Part shown: positions 27,376 to 34,493 of the stretch, piece after piece
How positions within the stretch are numbered: the first letter of the stretch is position 1
How the letters are laid out: the number at the start of each line of letters is the position of its first letter
Source of the DNA: Candidatus Limnocylindrales bacterium
Lineage (GTDB): Bacteria > Desulfobacterota > Binatia > UBA1149 > CAITLU01
Direction: 5' to 3'
NCBI GenBank assembly: GCA_035571835.1
Contig: DATNBU010000025.1
Span: 1 to 64,000, forward strand
Length of the DNA: 64,000 nucleotides
Program-made: the position numbers and the translations under genes
The notes under the pieces: generated by a model
Seen by the model: the letters and a program-made list of their open reading frames with translations, nothing else
Told to the model about the DNA's origin: nothing
Databases searched by the model: none

Positions 27376-28737
27376 ATGAGCGAGCTGCTGCGCGGCGACG
27401 CCGCACGGCTGCGGCTGCTCTACGAGCTCGGCTCGGCGTTCGCCGAGCGCGTCGAGCTCGCCGAGCTGTGCGCGTTCGTGCTGGCGAGCTGTCGCGACGT
27501 GCTCGACGCCGAGAGCGCCTCGATCCTGCTGCTCGATGCCGAGCGCGGCGAGCTGTTCTTTCCATACGTTTCCGACTCGTCGCCCGAAGTCGTCGAGCGG
27601 CTTCTGTCCATGCGCTTCCCCGCGGAGCAAGGCATCGCGGGACGGGTGCTGCGCAGCGGAGAGTCGGCGCTCGTCGACGACGTGGCGGCCGATCCGTCGT
27701 TCTATCCGGCCGTCGACCGACATTCGCACACGACGACGCGAAGCCTGCTGTGCTCTCCGCTCGCGGCCGCGCGCGGTGCGATCGGCGTCGTGCAGGTTCG
27801 CAACCGGCGCGGCGGCGGCGCGTTCTCGCCGGACGACCTCGAGTTCCTCGATGCGCTCGCCGGCAGCATCGCCGTCGCGCTCGAGAATGCGCGGCTTTAT
27901 GCACAGCTGAAGAGCCAGGTTGCGGCGCTCGAGCTTGCGGTCGTGGAGCACAAGCAGCTCACCGCGCTGCATCACGAGCTCGACATCGCGGCCGGCATCC
28001 AGCAGTCGATCCTTCCCGGCACGTTCCCGCCGTTTCCCGATCGCCGCGAGATCGACGTCTTCGCGGCGATGCTGCCCGCGAAGGAAGTCGGCGGGGATTT
28101 CTACGATTTCTTCTTCGTCGACGATCACCGGCTCGGCTTCGTGGTCGGCGACGTCTCGGGAAAAGGGATGCCGGCGGCGCTGTTCATGGCCGTCAGCCGT
28201 ACGTTCCTCAAGTCGATCGCCACGCACGGCCTCGCTCCGCGCGAATGCCTCGAGCGCGTCAACGAGCTCCTCTACTTCGAAAACCGGCTCGAGATGTTCG
28301 TGAGCGTCTTCTACGGCGTGCTCGACGTTCGCACCGGCGACGTCGAGTACAGCAACGGCGGCCACAATCCGCCCCTCGTGCTGCGTCGCGGCGGCACGAT
28401 CGAATCGCTCGCCGGTACCGGTGGAACGGTGCTCGGCATTCTTCCGGGGCTCAGGTATCGCTCGGGAAGCGCGCGTCTTGCCGACGGCGAGACGATGTTT
28501 CTCTACAGCGACGGCATCACCGAGGCGATGAACGCCGGCGGAGAGTGCTTCGGAGAATCGCGGCTCACCGCATCGCTCGCACGCGTGGGGAGCGGCGATC
28601 CGCGGGCGCTGGTCGAACGCGCCGTCGCCGACGTCGAGACGTGGGCCGCGGGCGAGGCGCAAAGCGACGACATCACCGCGCTGTCGGTCACATGGCATGG
28701 CGCGCGACGGCGCGCGGCGGATCCGGCGCAGCCTTGA
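27376..28737 (+). CDS. GAF-domain PP2C (SpoIIE/RsbU-type) phosphatase
   Basis: 453 residues from the ATG at 27376; an in-frame start at 27298 would overlap the previous gene. A GAF sensor domain (about residues 14-172) is joined by a helix (173-215) to a PPM/SpoIIE phosphatase domain (about 220-445). Metal-binding motifs are intact: EVGGDFYDFF, GDVSGKGMPAALFM, LYSDGITEA and QSDDITAL. Such enzymes dephosphorylate STAS-domain anti-anti-sigma factors in partner-switching pathways. A STAS protein (30498-31754) and an RsbW-like kinase (33829-34290) are encoded within 5 kb, so the three probably form one module. Confidence 0.93.
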   Translation: MSELLRGDAARLRLLYELGSAFAERVELAELCAFVLASCRDVLDAESASILLLDAERGELFFPYVSDSSPEVVERLLSMRFPAEQGIAGRVLRSGESALVDDVAADPSFYPAVDRHSHTTTRSLLCSPLAAARGAIGVVQVRNRRGGGAFSPDDLEFLDALAGSIAVALENARLYAQLKSQVAALELAVVEHKQLTALHHELDIAAGIQQSILPGTFPPFPDRREIDVFAAMLPAKEVGGDFYDFFFVDDHRLGFVVGDVSGKGMPAALFMAVSRTFLKSIATHGLAPRECLERVNELLYFENRLEMFVSVFYGVLDVRTGDVEYSNGGHNPPLVLRRGGTIESLAGTGGTVLGILPGLRYRSGSARLADGETMFLYSDGITEAMNAGGECFGESRLTASLARVGSGDPRALVERAVADVETWAAGEAQSDDITALSVTWHGARRRAADPAQP

Positions 28738-28766
28738 GCAGGACCACCGCAGCGCGGTAGCGCCCG

Positions 28767-29579
28767 TCAGACGTAGGCGCCGCGAAGGACTTCTGCTGCG
28801 CTCTCGTCGAGCTGCTCGCTGCGGCGGACTTCTTCGAATCGCGCGAGCAGCTCCGGCACGCGCAGCCGCTTCTTTTCGGCGCCGCGGAAGTCATGAAGGA
28901 TTTCGCCCTGGTTCATCATGATCAGCCGGTCGCCGAGATTGACGGCCTGCTGCATCGAATGCGTGACCATCAGCGTCGTCAGGCGATCTCGCGCGACGAT
29001 CTCACCGGTCAGCCGGATCACCTGGTCGGCGCTTTTCGGGTCGAGCGCTGCCGTGTGCTCGTCGAGCAGCAGCAGCGACGGGCGCCGCCACGTTGCCATC
29101 AGCAGCGTCAGCGCCTGGCGCTGGCCGCCGGAAAGCGTGCCGATCGGATTCTCGAGGCGATGCTCGAGGCCCATGCCGAGCGTGCGCACGCGCTCCTGCA
29201 TGTCGCGGCGAAGCCTTGGCGACAGCGCCCAGCCGAGCCCGCGCGCAAGTCCACGGCGGGTCGCCAGCGCGATGTTCTCGGCGATCGACATATCCGGAGC
29301 GGTGCCCGCGAACGGATTCTGGAACACGCGGCCCACGAGGCTCGCACGCCGGTGCTCAGGCCACGTGGTGACGTCCTGGCCAGCGATGCGGATTGAGCCG
29401 TCGTCGACTTCGAAACTGCCGGCAACGGCGTTGAGCAGCGTCGACTTTCCGGAGCCGTTGGTTCCGATCACCATCAGGAACGATCCGTCGTCGATCGACA
29501 CGCTCACGCCGCGCAGCGCACGCACTTCGTTGGGCGTGCCGGCGTGGAACGTCTTTACGACCCGGCTCACGTCAAGCAT
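28767..29579 (-). CDS. ABC transporter ATP-binding protein
   Basis: 270 residues. Walker A is GTNGSGKST (about 39-47), followed by Q-loop FQNPFAGT, signature LSGGQRQAL, Walker B LLLLDEHTAALD and H-loop VTHSM. The closest functional group is the ATPase of PF04392-type amino-acid/TrpXYZ-like uptake systems, which pairs with the permease that overlaps it by 8 bases upstream. It couples ATP hydrolysis to import of the ligand bound by the double-domain protein at 31774-33786. Confidence 0.92.
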   Translation of the reverse strand: MLDVSRVVKTFHAGTPNEVRALRGVSVSIDDGSFLMVIGTNGSGKSTLLNAVAGSFEVDDGSIRIAGQDVTTWPEHRRASLVGRVFQNPFAGTAPDMSIAENIALATRRGLARGLGWALSPRLRRDMQERVRTLGMGLEHRLENPIGTLSGGQRQALTLLMATWRRPSLLLLDEHTAALDPKSADQVIRLTGEIVARDRLTTLMVTHSMQQAVNLGDRLIMMNQGEILHDFRGAEKKRLRVPELLARFEEVRRSEQLDESAAEVLRGAYV

Positions 29580-30501
29580 GCGACCACCGCCGGCGGATGC
29601 GCGCGAAGTAATCGGGGAGCACCAGCGCTGCGAACACGAAAAAAGCCGTCAGCAGCTTGAGATCGTTCGGGTTGAGCCCGGCGCGCAGTGCGATCGCGAT
29701 CAGCAGCCGGAACAGGATCGATCCCATCGCGGCGCCGACGATCAGGAACCCGAGCTTCGTGCTGCCGACCAGCGCCTCGCCGAGAATCACGCTGGCCAGG
29801 CCCCAGACGACCATGCCGATTCCCATCTGCACGTCGGCAAAACCCTGGTACTGCGCGAGCAGCGCACCGGCCAGTGCCGCAAGCCCGTTCGAGACCGCGA
29901 GTCCGAGAATCATCATGTTGCCGACGTCGACGCCGAGCGCACGGATCATCTGGCTGTTGTTGCCGGTCGCGCGCATCGCGGTTCCGAGGTTGGTGCGAAG
30001 AAACGCATAGAGAATGCTGCCGACCACGGCCACGACGATCGCCGAGAGCACGAGCACGGCCGCGTCGCGCGCTGCGACCTCCCATCCGAGAAGCACGAGA
30101 CTGTCGCGGCCGCCGAGAAGCGCAATGCCGAGATGCTCGGCGCGGGTTGCCAGCGTATCGGCCGCAAGCAGCGGAACGTTGCTCTTCCCCATCACGTGCA
30201 GGTTGATCGAGTAGAGCGCGGTCATCACGAGGATTCCCGAAAGCAGGCCGTTGATCCGGAAGCGCGCGTGAAGAACGCCGGTGGTTGCGCCGGCGATCAT
30301 TCCGGCGCCGAGTGCGGCAAGGCTTGCGAGAAACGGATTGGTTCCGCCGACCAGCAGCACGGCGGCCGTCGCGGCGCCGAGCGTAATCGAACCATCGACG
30401 GTGATGTCGGGGAAGTTGAACACGCGGAAGCTCAGGAACACGCCGAGCCCGAGCAGCGACAGAATGAGGCCCATCGTCATTGCGCCGAGGAGAAGCGTCA
30501 T
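29572..30501 (-). CDS. ABC transporter permease
   Basis: 309 residues from the ATG at 30501, which overlaps the TGA of the upstream STAS gene as ATGA; a start at 30534 is also possible. There are about eight or nine hydrophobic spans with the branched-chain-amino-acid-type permease pattern (FNFPDITVDGSITLGAA and GNNSQMIRALGVD). The pattern is shared with the TrpY/ABC_sub_bind system permeases. It forms the membrane channel with the ATPase gene that follows with 8-base overlap. The order binding protein, STAS protein, permease, ATPase is an operon. Confidence 0.92.
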   Translation of the reverse strand: MTLLLGAMTMGLILSLLGLGVFLSFRVFNFPDITVDGSITLGAATAAVLLVGGTNPFLASLAALGAGMIAGATTGVLHARFRINGLLSGILVMTALYSINLHVMGKSNVPLLAADTLATRAEHLGIALLGGRDSLVLLGWEVAARDAAVLVLSAIVVAVVGSILYAFLRTNLGTAMRATGNNSQMIRALGVDVGNMMILGLAVSNGLAALAGALLAQYQGFADVQMGIGMVVWGLASVILGEALVGSTKLGFLIVGAAMGSILFRLLIAIALRAGLNPNDLKLLTAFFVFAALVLPDYFARIRRRWSHA

Positions 30502-31754
30502 GAGCGAACGTCTCCGATCGGGGCAACCCAGCATGCGCCGCGGATGAGCTCGCTCTGGCCGGCGCCGACGCCCGCGCGATCGTCGGCCAGAAGATGGATC
30601 ACGCTCTGAAGGCTCTCGTTTTCGAACAGCGACGCGACGGTGTCGTGCAGGTTGATCCGGCCTTTGGCGAGCGGCCGGCTCGGAAAGATCGCCGCGTGAA
30701 AGTGTCCTGTGGTCTTCTGCGGCGAGCTCGCCAGCGGCCGCAGGAACGGATCGAGCAGTGCATGCGGGCTCGTCGATGCGACGCCGGCAATGAGCGCGAG
30801 CTGGCGGCGGTGCGACGGCTCGCTCGAATAGGAAAGCCAGTCGCGGATCTGCGGATAGGCGAACATCGATGACGAAGATTCACCGAGCGCCGGCGACCGG
30901 CGCAGCGTTGCACCGACGAGCCCCGCCGTCTCGGCGAGCATCACGATGCCGACGTGCTCGCCGCCGCCGGCCGCGAGCGCCTGCCGGACGATGCTCGACA
31001 GCGCGAGCGGATCGCCTTTGGTGCGTTCCTCGAAGCGCATGAGCTTGCGGAATCCGCCGTCGCAGACGAGCGCGTAAAGAACGCTGATGCCGGAGACGAA
31101 CGATCCGGTCGACAGGAGATAGTCGGGCACATTGGTGCCGTCGGTCGGCAGCCACGCCGCCGCGCCGGCCACCGCGACGAGCTCGCCGAACCTGCCGCAG
31201 CTGTCGGCGAAGCTTCCGAAAGCGCCGAGGCCGATCGCGAACGTCGTCGCCGGAAGCGCGAGCGTGCGGCAATCGGTCTCGCTGAAGGATTGCTCGAGCC
31301 GCAGCGGTGAGCCGACGACCTCGCAGGTCAGCGCAGCGCCAGCTGCGAGCTCGTAGACTTCGTATCGCCCGTCCTCCGTCTCGAGTCGCTCGACGATGTC
31401 CGGTGCGCTTCGCTGGGAAGACTCGCCGGTGGAGGTCGCCAGCAGCGTCTCCAGGCCGGCCATGCGGATCACGCTTCGCACCGGCTCGGCAGGATCGATC
31501 ACCTGAAGGGAGCCGCCGAGCGAGCCGAGCTGCTTGTAGAACTTGACGAGAACCCGAAGACCGACCGAGCTCATGTACGAGACGCCCGACATCCGGATGC
31601 GGATGCGATGGCCGCCGCCCGTGACGGCGTCTTCGAGGCTTCGCGACAGATGGTCGGCCCAGTACGCGTCGAGTCGTCCGTCGATGCGCACGTCGAGGTA
31701 TTCGCCCTGCTGCTCGGTGGTTATGTCCATCGCGGCTGCTCCGGCATTGCCCAA
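30498..31754 (-). CDS. STAS-domain protein with long unknown C-terminal domain
   Basis: 418 residues; M9 at 31730 is another possible start. The N-terminal STAS domain (about 9-108) has the anti-anti-sigma signature around GVSYMSSVGLRVLVKF, with candidate phosphorylation serines S62/S63. The remaining ~310 residues are an unrecognised Gly/Ala/Leu-rich domain (about 125-410), soluble in appearance. It is embedded between the binding-protein and permease genes of an ABC operon, 19 bases after the former and overlapping the latter by 4 bases. I infer that phosphorylation by the nearby RsbW-like kinase and dephosphorylation by the GAF-PP2C protein control it. Confidence 0.82.
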   Translation of the reverse strand: MGNAGAAAMDITTEQQGEYLDVRIDGRLDAYWADHLSRSLEDAVTGGGHRIRIRMSGVSYMSSVGLRVLVKFYKQLGSLGGSLQVIDPAEPVRSVIRMAGLETLLATSTGESSQRSAPDIVERLETEDGRYEVYELAAGAALTCEVVGSPLRLEQSFSETDCRTLALPATTFAIGLGAFGSFADSCGRFGELVAVAGAAAWLPTDGTNVPDYLLSTGSFVSGISVLYALVCDGGFRKLMRFEERTKGDPLALSSIVRQALAAGGGEHVGIVMLAETAGLVGATLRRSPALGESSSSMFAYPQIRDWLSYSSEPSHRRQLALIAGVASTSPHALLDPFLRPLASSPQKTTGHFHAAIFPSRPLAKGRINLHDTVASLFENESLQSVIHLLADDRAGVGAGQSELIRGACWVAPIGDVRS

Positions 31755-31773
31755 ACGTGACTGCAGAACATGG

Positions 31774-33786
31774 TCATGGCTTGCCGATCACTTTGGTTGC
31801 ACGCTCGACGAGCGAGCGCGGGATGCGGATGCCCGCCGAGCGCGCCGCATCGAGATTGACCATGACGTGTACGGTTTCCAGCGACTGGAACGGAATCGTC
31901 GACGGATGCTCACCGCGCATGACGCGCGCCGCGATCAGTCCGGCCTGATGCCCGCCGTCGAAGTAATCCCTGGCAGCGACGACCACTGCACCTTCCTGCA
32001 GATTGCTCGTCGATACGCCGAACACCGGCACGCGCGCCTGCCGCGCCGGCAGCGCGACGCTCGTGAATGCGGTGTTGGTCATGTTCGATCCCACCTGGCA
32101 GATCGCGTCGACTTTCTGCGACAGCAGCGAAAGCGTTGCATCGCTGACTTCGGACGACGAATTGACGGGCAGCGTGACGAGCTCGAATCCCTGCGCCTTT
32201 GCGAGCTCGAGAAGCCGATCCTTGTTGAAGACCGAGTTGACTTCGGCCGGCACGAACAGCGTCCCGAGGCGGTGCGCATTCGGAACGACTTCGTGGACGA
32301 GGCGCAGCAGCTCGTCGTACGGGCCGAGCGTCGAAACGCCGGTCACGTTCGGCAGGTGATCGGTCGCGCTCGTGCCGGCGCCGGCCGCCATCGGATTCGC
32401 GACGTACGTGAAGACGATCGGGCTCTTTCGCGCACGTTGCAGGGCCGCCTGAAGCGTCGGGCTCGAGAACGTCACGAGCATGTCGGTGCCGTCGGTGATT
32501 GCCGCATCGACGAGCGCGCTGAGCGTCGGCATGTCGCCGTTGGCGTTGCGGCTCCTGACCGCGTAGTCGCGGCCTTCGACGAGGCCCGAGTCGGCGAGGC
32601 CCTGGCGGACGCCGCGCTCGGAGTCTTCGACGTCGAGCGACGTGATGTAGGCGAGCAGGTCGACGTTCCATTTGCGCGCGAGCGGGCCGGCCGGTCGGGA
32701 AGAGGGCGGTCCTGCGGCCTTGACGGAAGCCTCTGCCGTCCGCTTCGAGGCAGCATCGCTGCGTGCGCTCGCAACCACATCCTCGGGAAGCTTCCACGGA
32801 TCGCGAAGTCCGGCGAGCGCAGACTCGTTGATCGCGACTCTTTCCGGCATCACGTTCTCGACCGGAATCTCCCGCGGATCGGCGCCGCGCAGCACGCGCG
32901 CCGCAAGCTGTCCGGCAAGATGGCCGACTTCGCGGAAGTCCGGCCCGATGTCGAACAGCCCGCCGCGCTCGGCGGCGCCCGACATGCTGGTGAAGACCGG
33001 AATGTGCGCGTTGTGCGCCGCCTCGATGATGACGTCGATCGCCGTCATCGCGGCCACGTCACCGCCGACCCACAGCGCGTCGACGTTGCGTCCGATCAGC
33101 GACCGGATCCCTTCGGCAACCGCCGACGAATTTTCGGCGTTGGCCTCGAGAAGCTCGATGTGAAGATTGCGGCAGACCTCGCGCGCAAGCTTTACGTTCG
33201 CCTCCGAGTTGCTCTCTCCCGGATTCCAGACGACGCCGACGCGTGCGAGCCCGGGAAAGCTTCGCTTTGCAACATCGAACGTCTTTGCGACCGGGTTCAT
33301 GCTGCCGTAGCCGGTCATGTACGGCGGATGTTCGAGGTGGTTCTCGCGGCTGATGCCGACTCCGGCGCCGTACGGATCGGAAACGAGCGCGAACACGTGA
33401 CGCGTTTTTCCCTCGCGGTTCGCGTTGGCCACCGCCTGGAGGCTCAGCGTGGAAACCGTGACGACCAGGTCGTACTGGCCGGACGTGATGTCTCGGGCGA
33501 TCGTGCTCGACGTTGCCGCGTCGCCCTCGGCGTTGTAGCGACGGATCGAGATTGATCTTCCGTCCTCGAAACCCGCGCTCGCGAGCGCTTCGAGTATGCC
33601 GGTTACGCCCTGATCGAGCAGAGCCTGCGAGGTCTGCTGCATGATGGCGATCCGCGGAATTCCGGATGCCTTCGTTGCAGAGTCGGCCGAAGTCTTTCGC
33701 CGGTCGAGGTCCGACAGCAGCAGGATGGCGGCCGCGAGCACGATGAGGCCGACTCCGAGCGACAGACGTTGGATCGCGTTCCACAT
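31774..33786 (-). CDS. tandem (double) ABC substrate-binding protein
   Basis: 670 residues. An N-terminal membrane segment (about 8-26) is followed by two copies of the ABC_sub_bind (PF04392, TrpX-like) domain, about residues 44-335 and 375-660. Both halves carry matching features: the V-T-x-S-x-x-L-Q-A core (TVSTLSLQAVANA / TFSSPTLQAALQRA), the V-x-N-P region and a terminal G-x-x-A-x-R-V-L/M-R-G motif. They are joined by a low-complexity Ala/Ser linker. Most family members have a single domain, so two ligand sites on one tether are unusual. It is first in the operon and divergent from the RsbW-like gene, with only 42 bases between starts. Confidence 0.9.
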   Translation of the reverse strand: MWNAIQRLSLGVGLIVLAAAILLLSDLDRRKTSADSATKASGIPRIAIMQQTSQALLDQGVTGILEALASAGFEDGRSISIRRYNAEGDAATSSTIARDITSGQYDLVVTVSTLSLQAVANANREGKTRHVFALVSDPYGAGVGISRENHLEHPPYMTGYGSMNPVAKTFDVAKRSFPGLARVGVVWNPGESNSEANVKLAREVCRNLHIELLEANAENSSAVAEGIRSLIGRNVDALWVGGDVAAMTAIDVIIEAAHNAHIPVFTSMSGAAERGGLFDIGPDFREVGHLAGQLAARVLRGADPREIPVENVMPERVAINESALAGLRDPWKLPEDVVASARSDAASKRTAEASVKAAGPPSSRPAGPLARKWNVDLLAYITSLDVEDSERGVRQGLADSGLVEGRDYAVRSRNANGDMPTLSALVDAAITDGTDMLVTFSSPTLQAALQRARKSPIVFTYVANPMAAGAGTSATDHLPNVTGVSTLGPYDELLRLVHEVVPNAHRLGTLFVPAEVNSVFNKDRLLELAKAQGFELVTLPVNSSSEVSDATLSLLSQKVDAICQVGSNMTNTAFTSVALPARQARVPVFGVSTSNLQEGAVVVAARDYFDGGHQAGLIAARVMRGEHPSTIPFQSLETVHVMVNLDAARSAGIRIPRSLVERATKVIGKP

Positions 33787-33828
33787 TGGTGGGGAGGGAG
33801 CCGCGTGTTAGAACGGAGCGGCATCGTC

Positions 33829-34290
33829 ATGGCAAGCGAACCGCCGCAGCATACGGACGCGGGCGCGCGCGCCGACACGACCATTGTTCTCCAGAACGAT
33901 CTCGTCGAGCTCGAGCGACTCGGGGCGCTGGTGGCTTCGCTCGGACGCGAGTGCGAGTGGCCCGATGGCATCGCGCAACATGTCGAGCTCGCGCTCGACG
34001 AGATCGTCACCAACATCATCTCGTACGCGTACGACGACGACGGGCCGCATGACATCGTGATCCGGCTTGCGGCCTCCCGCGACGAAGTGCGCGTGGAGGT
34101 CGCCGACGACGGCCGGCCGTTCGATCCCGTGACCGCACCGGAAGCAGTGACCGGCGGAGCGATCGATGAGCGGCCGGTCGGCGGGCTCGGATGGCATCTC
34201 GTGCGCAGCGTCGTCGACGTGCTCGAGTACCATCGCATCGGCGGCCGCAACGTCGTGACGTTCGTGAAGCGGCTGGCCGCCCTCTCGTAG
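33829..34290 (+). CDS. RsbW/SpoIIAB-like anti-sigma serine kinase (HATPase_c_2)
   Basis: 153 residues from the ATG at 33829, with ggag 10 bases upstream; GTG at 33805 and a start at 33769 are alternatives. GHKL ATP-binding fold of the small partner-switching kinases: N-box HVELALDEIVTNIISYAY (E58, N62), G1 VADDGRPFDP and G2 GGLGWHLVRSVVD. There is no histidine-kinase dimerisation domain. It should phosphorylate a STAS protein or bind a sigma factor. The neighbouring STAS protein and GAF-PP2C phosphatase are the natural partners. It is divergent from the ABC operon. Confidence 0.9.
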   Translation: MASEPPQHTDAGARADTTIVLQNDLVELERLGALVASLGRECEWPDGIAQHVELALDEIVTNIISYAYDDDGPHDIVIRLAASRDEVRVEVADDGRPFDPVTAPEAVTGGAIDERPVGGLGWHLVRSVVDVLEYHRIGGRNVVTFVKRLAALS

Positions 34291-34304
34291 TACTCGGAAC
34301 CGGA

Positions 34305-34354
34305 AAATCGGGGTCAGACACCGATTTCCCGAAATCGGTGTCTGACCCCGATTT
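34305..34354 (+). repeat. perfect 23-bp inverted repeat (REP-like family)
   Basis: Two 23-base arms (34305-34327 and 34332-34354) are exact reverse complements around the loop cccg. The core is ggtgtctgaccccgattt. The same core recurs elsewhere in intergenic space, so this is a dispersed REP-like element. Lying 15 bases after a stop codon, it could also end transcription. Confidence 0.85.
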
Positions 34355-34493
34355 CTGCCCATGCGGCCGGGCCGGCAAACCCCGTTGCTGGCCTCCGGAC
34401 CGACCGGTAGATTCAGTTGCATACAGCTTTGTAGGTAGCGGTCCCCGCCGATCGGCTGTCACGGCCGGTCCGGTCGCTGAAAAGGAGCGAGTC

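Noticed and set aside
31543-33555. 670-codon plus-strand frame opposite the double binding protein
   Set aside because: Arg/Asp-rich antisense shadow; the minus-strand frame has two recognisable domains.
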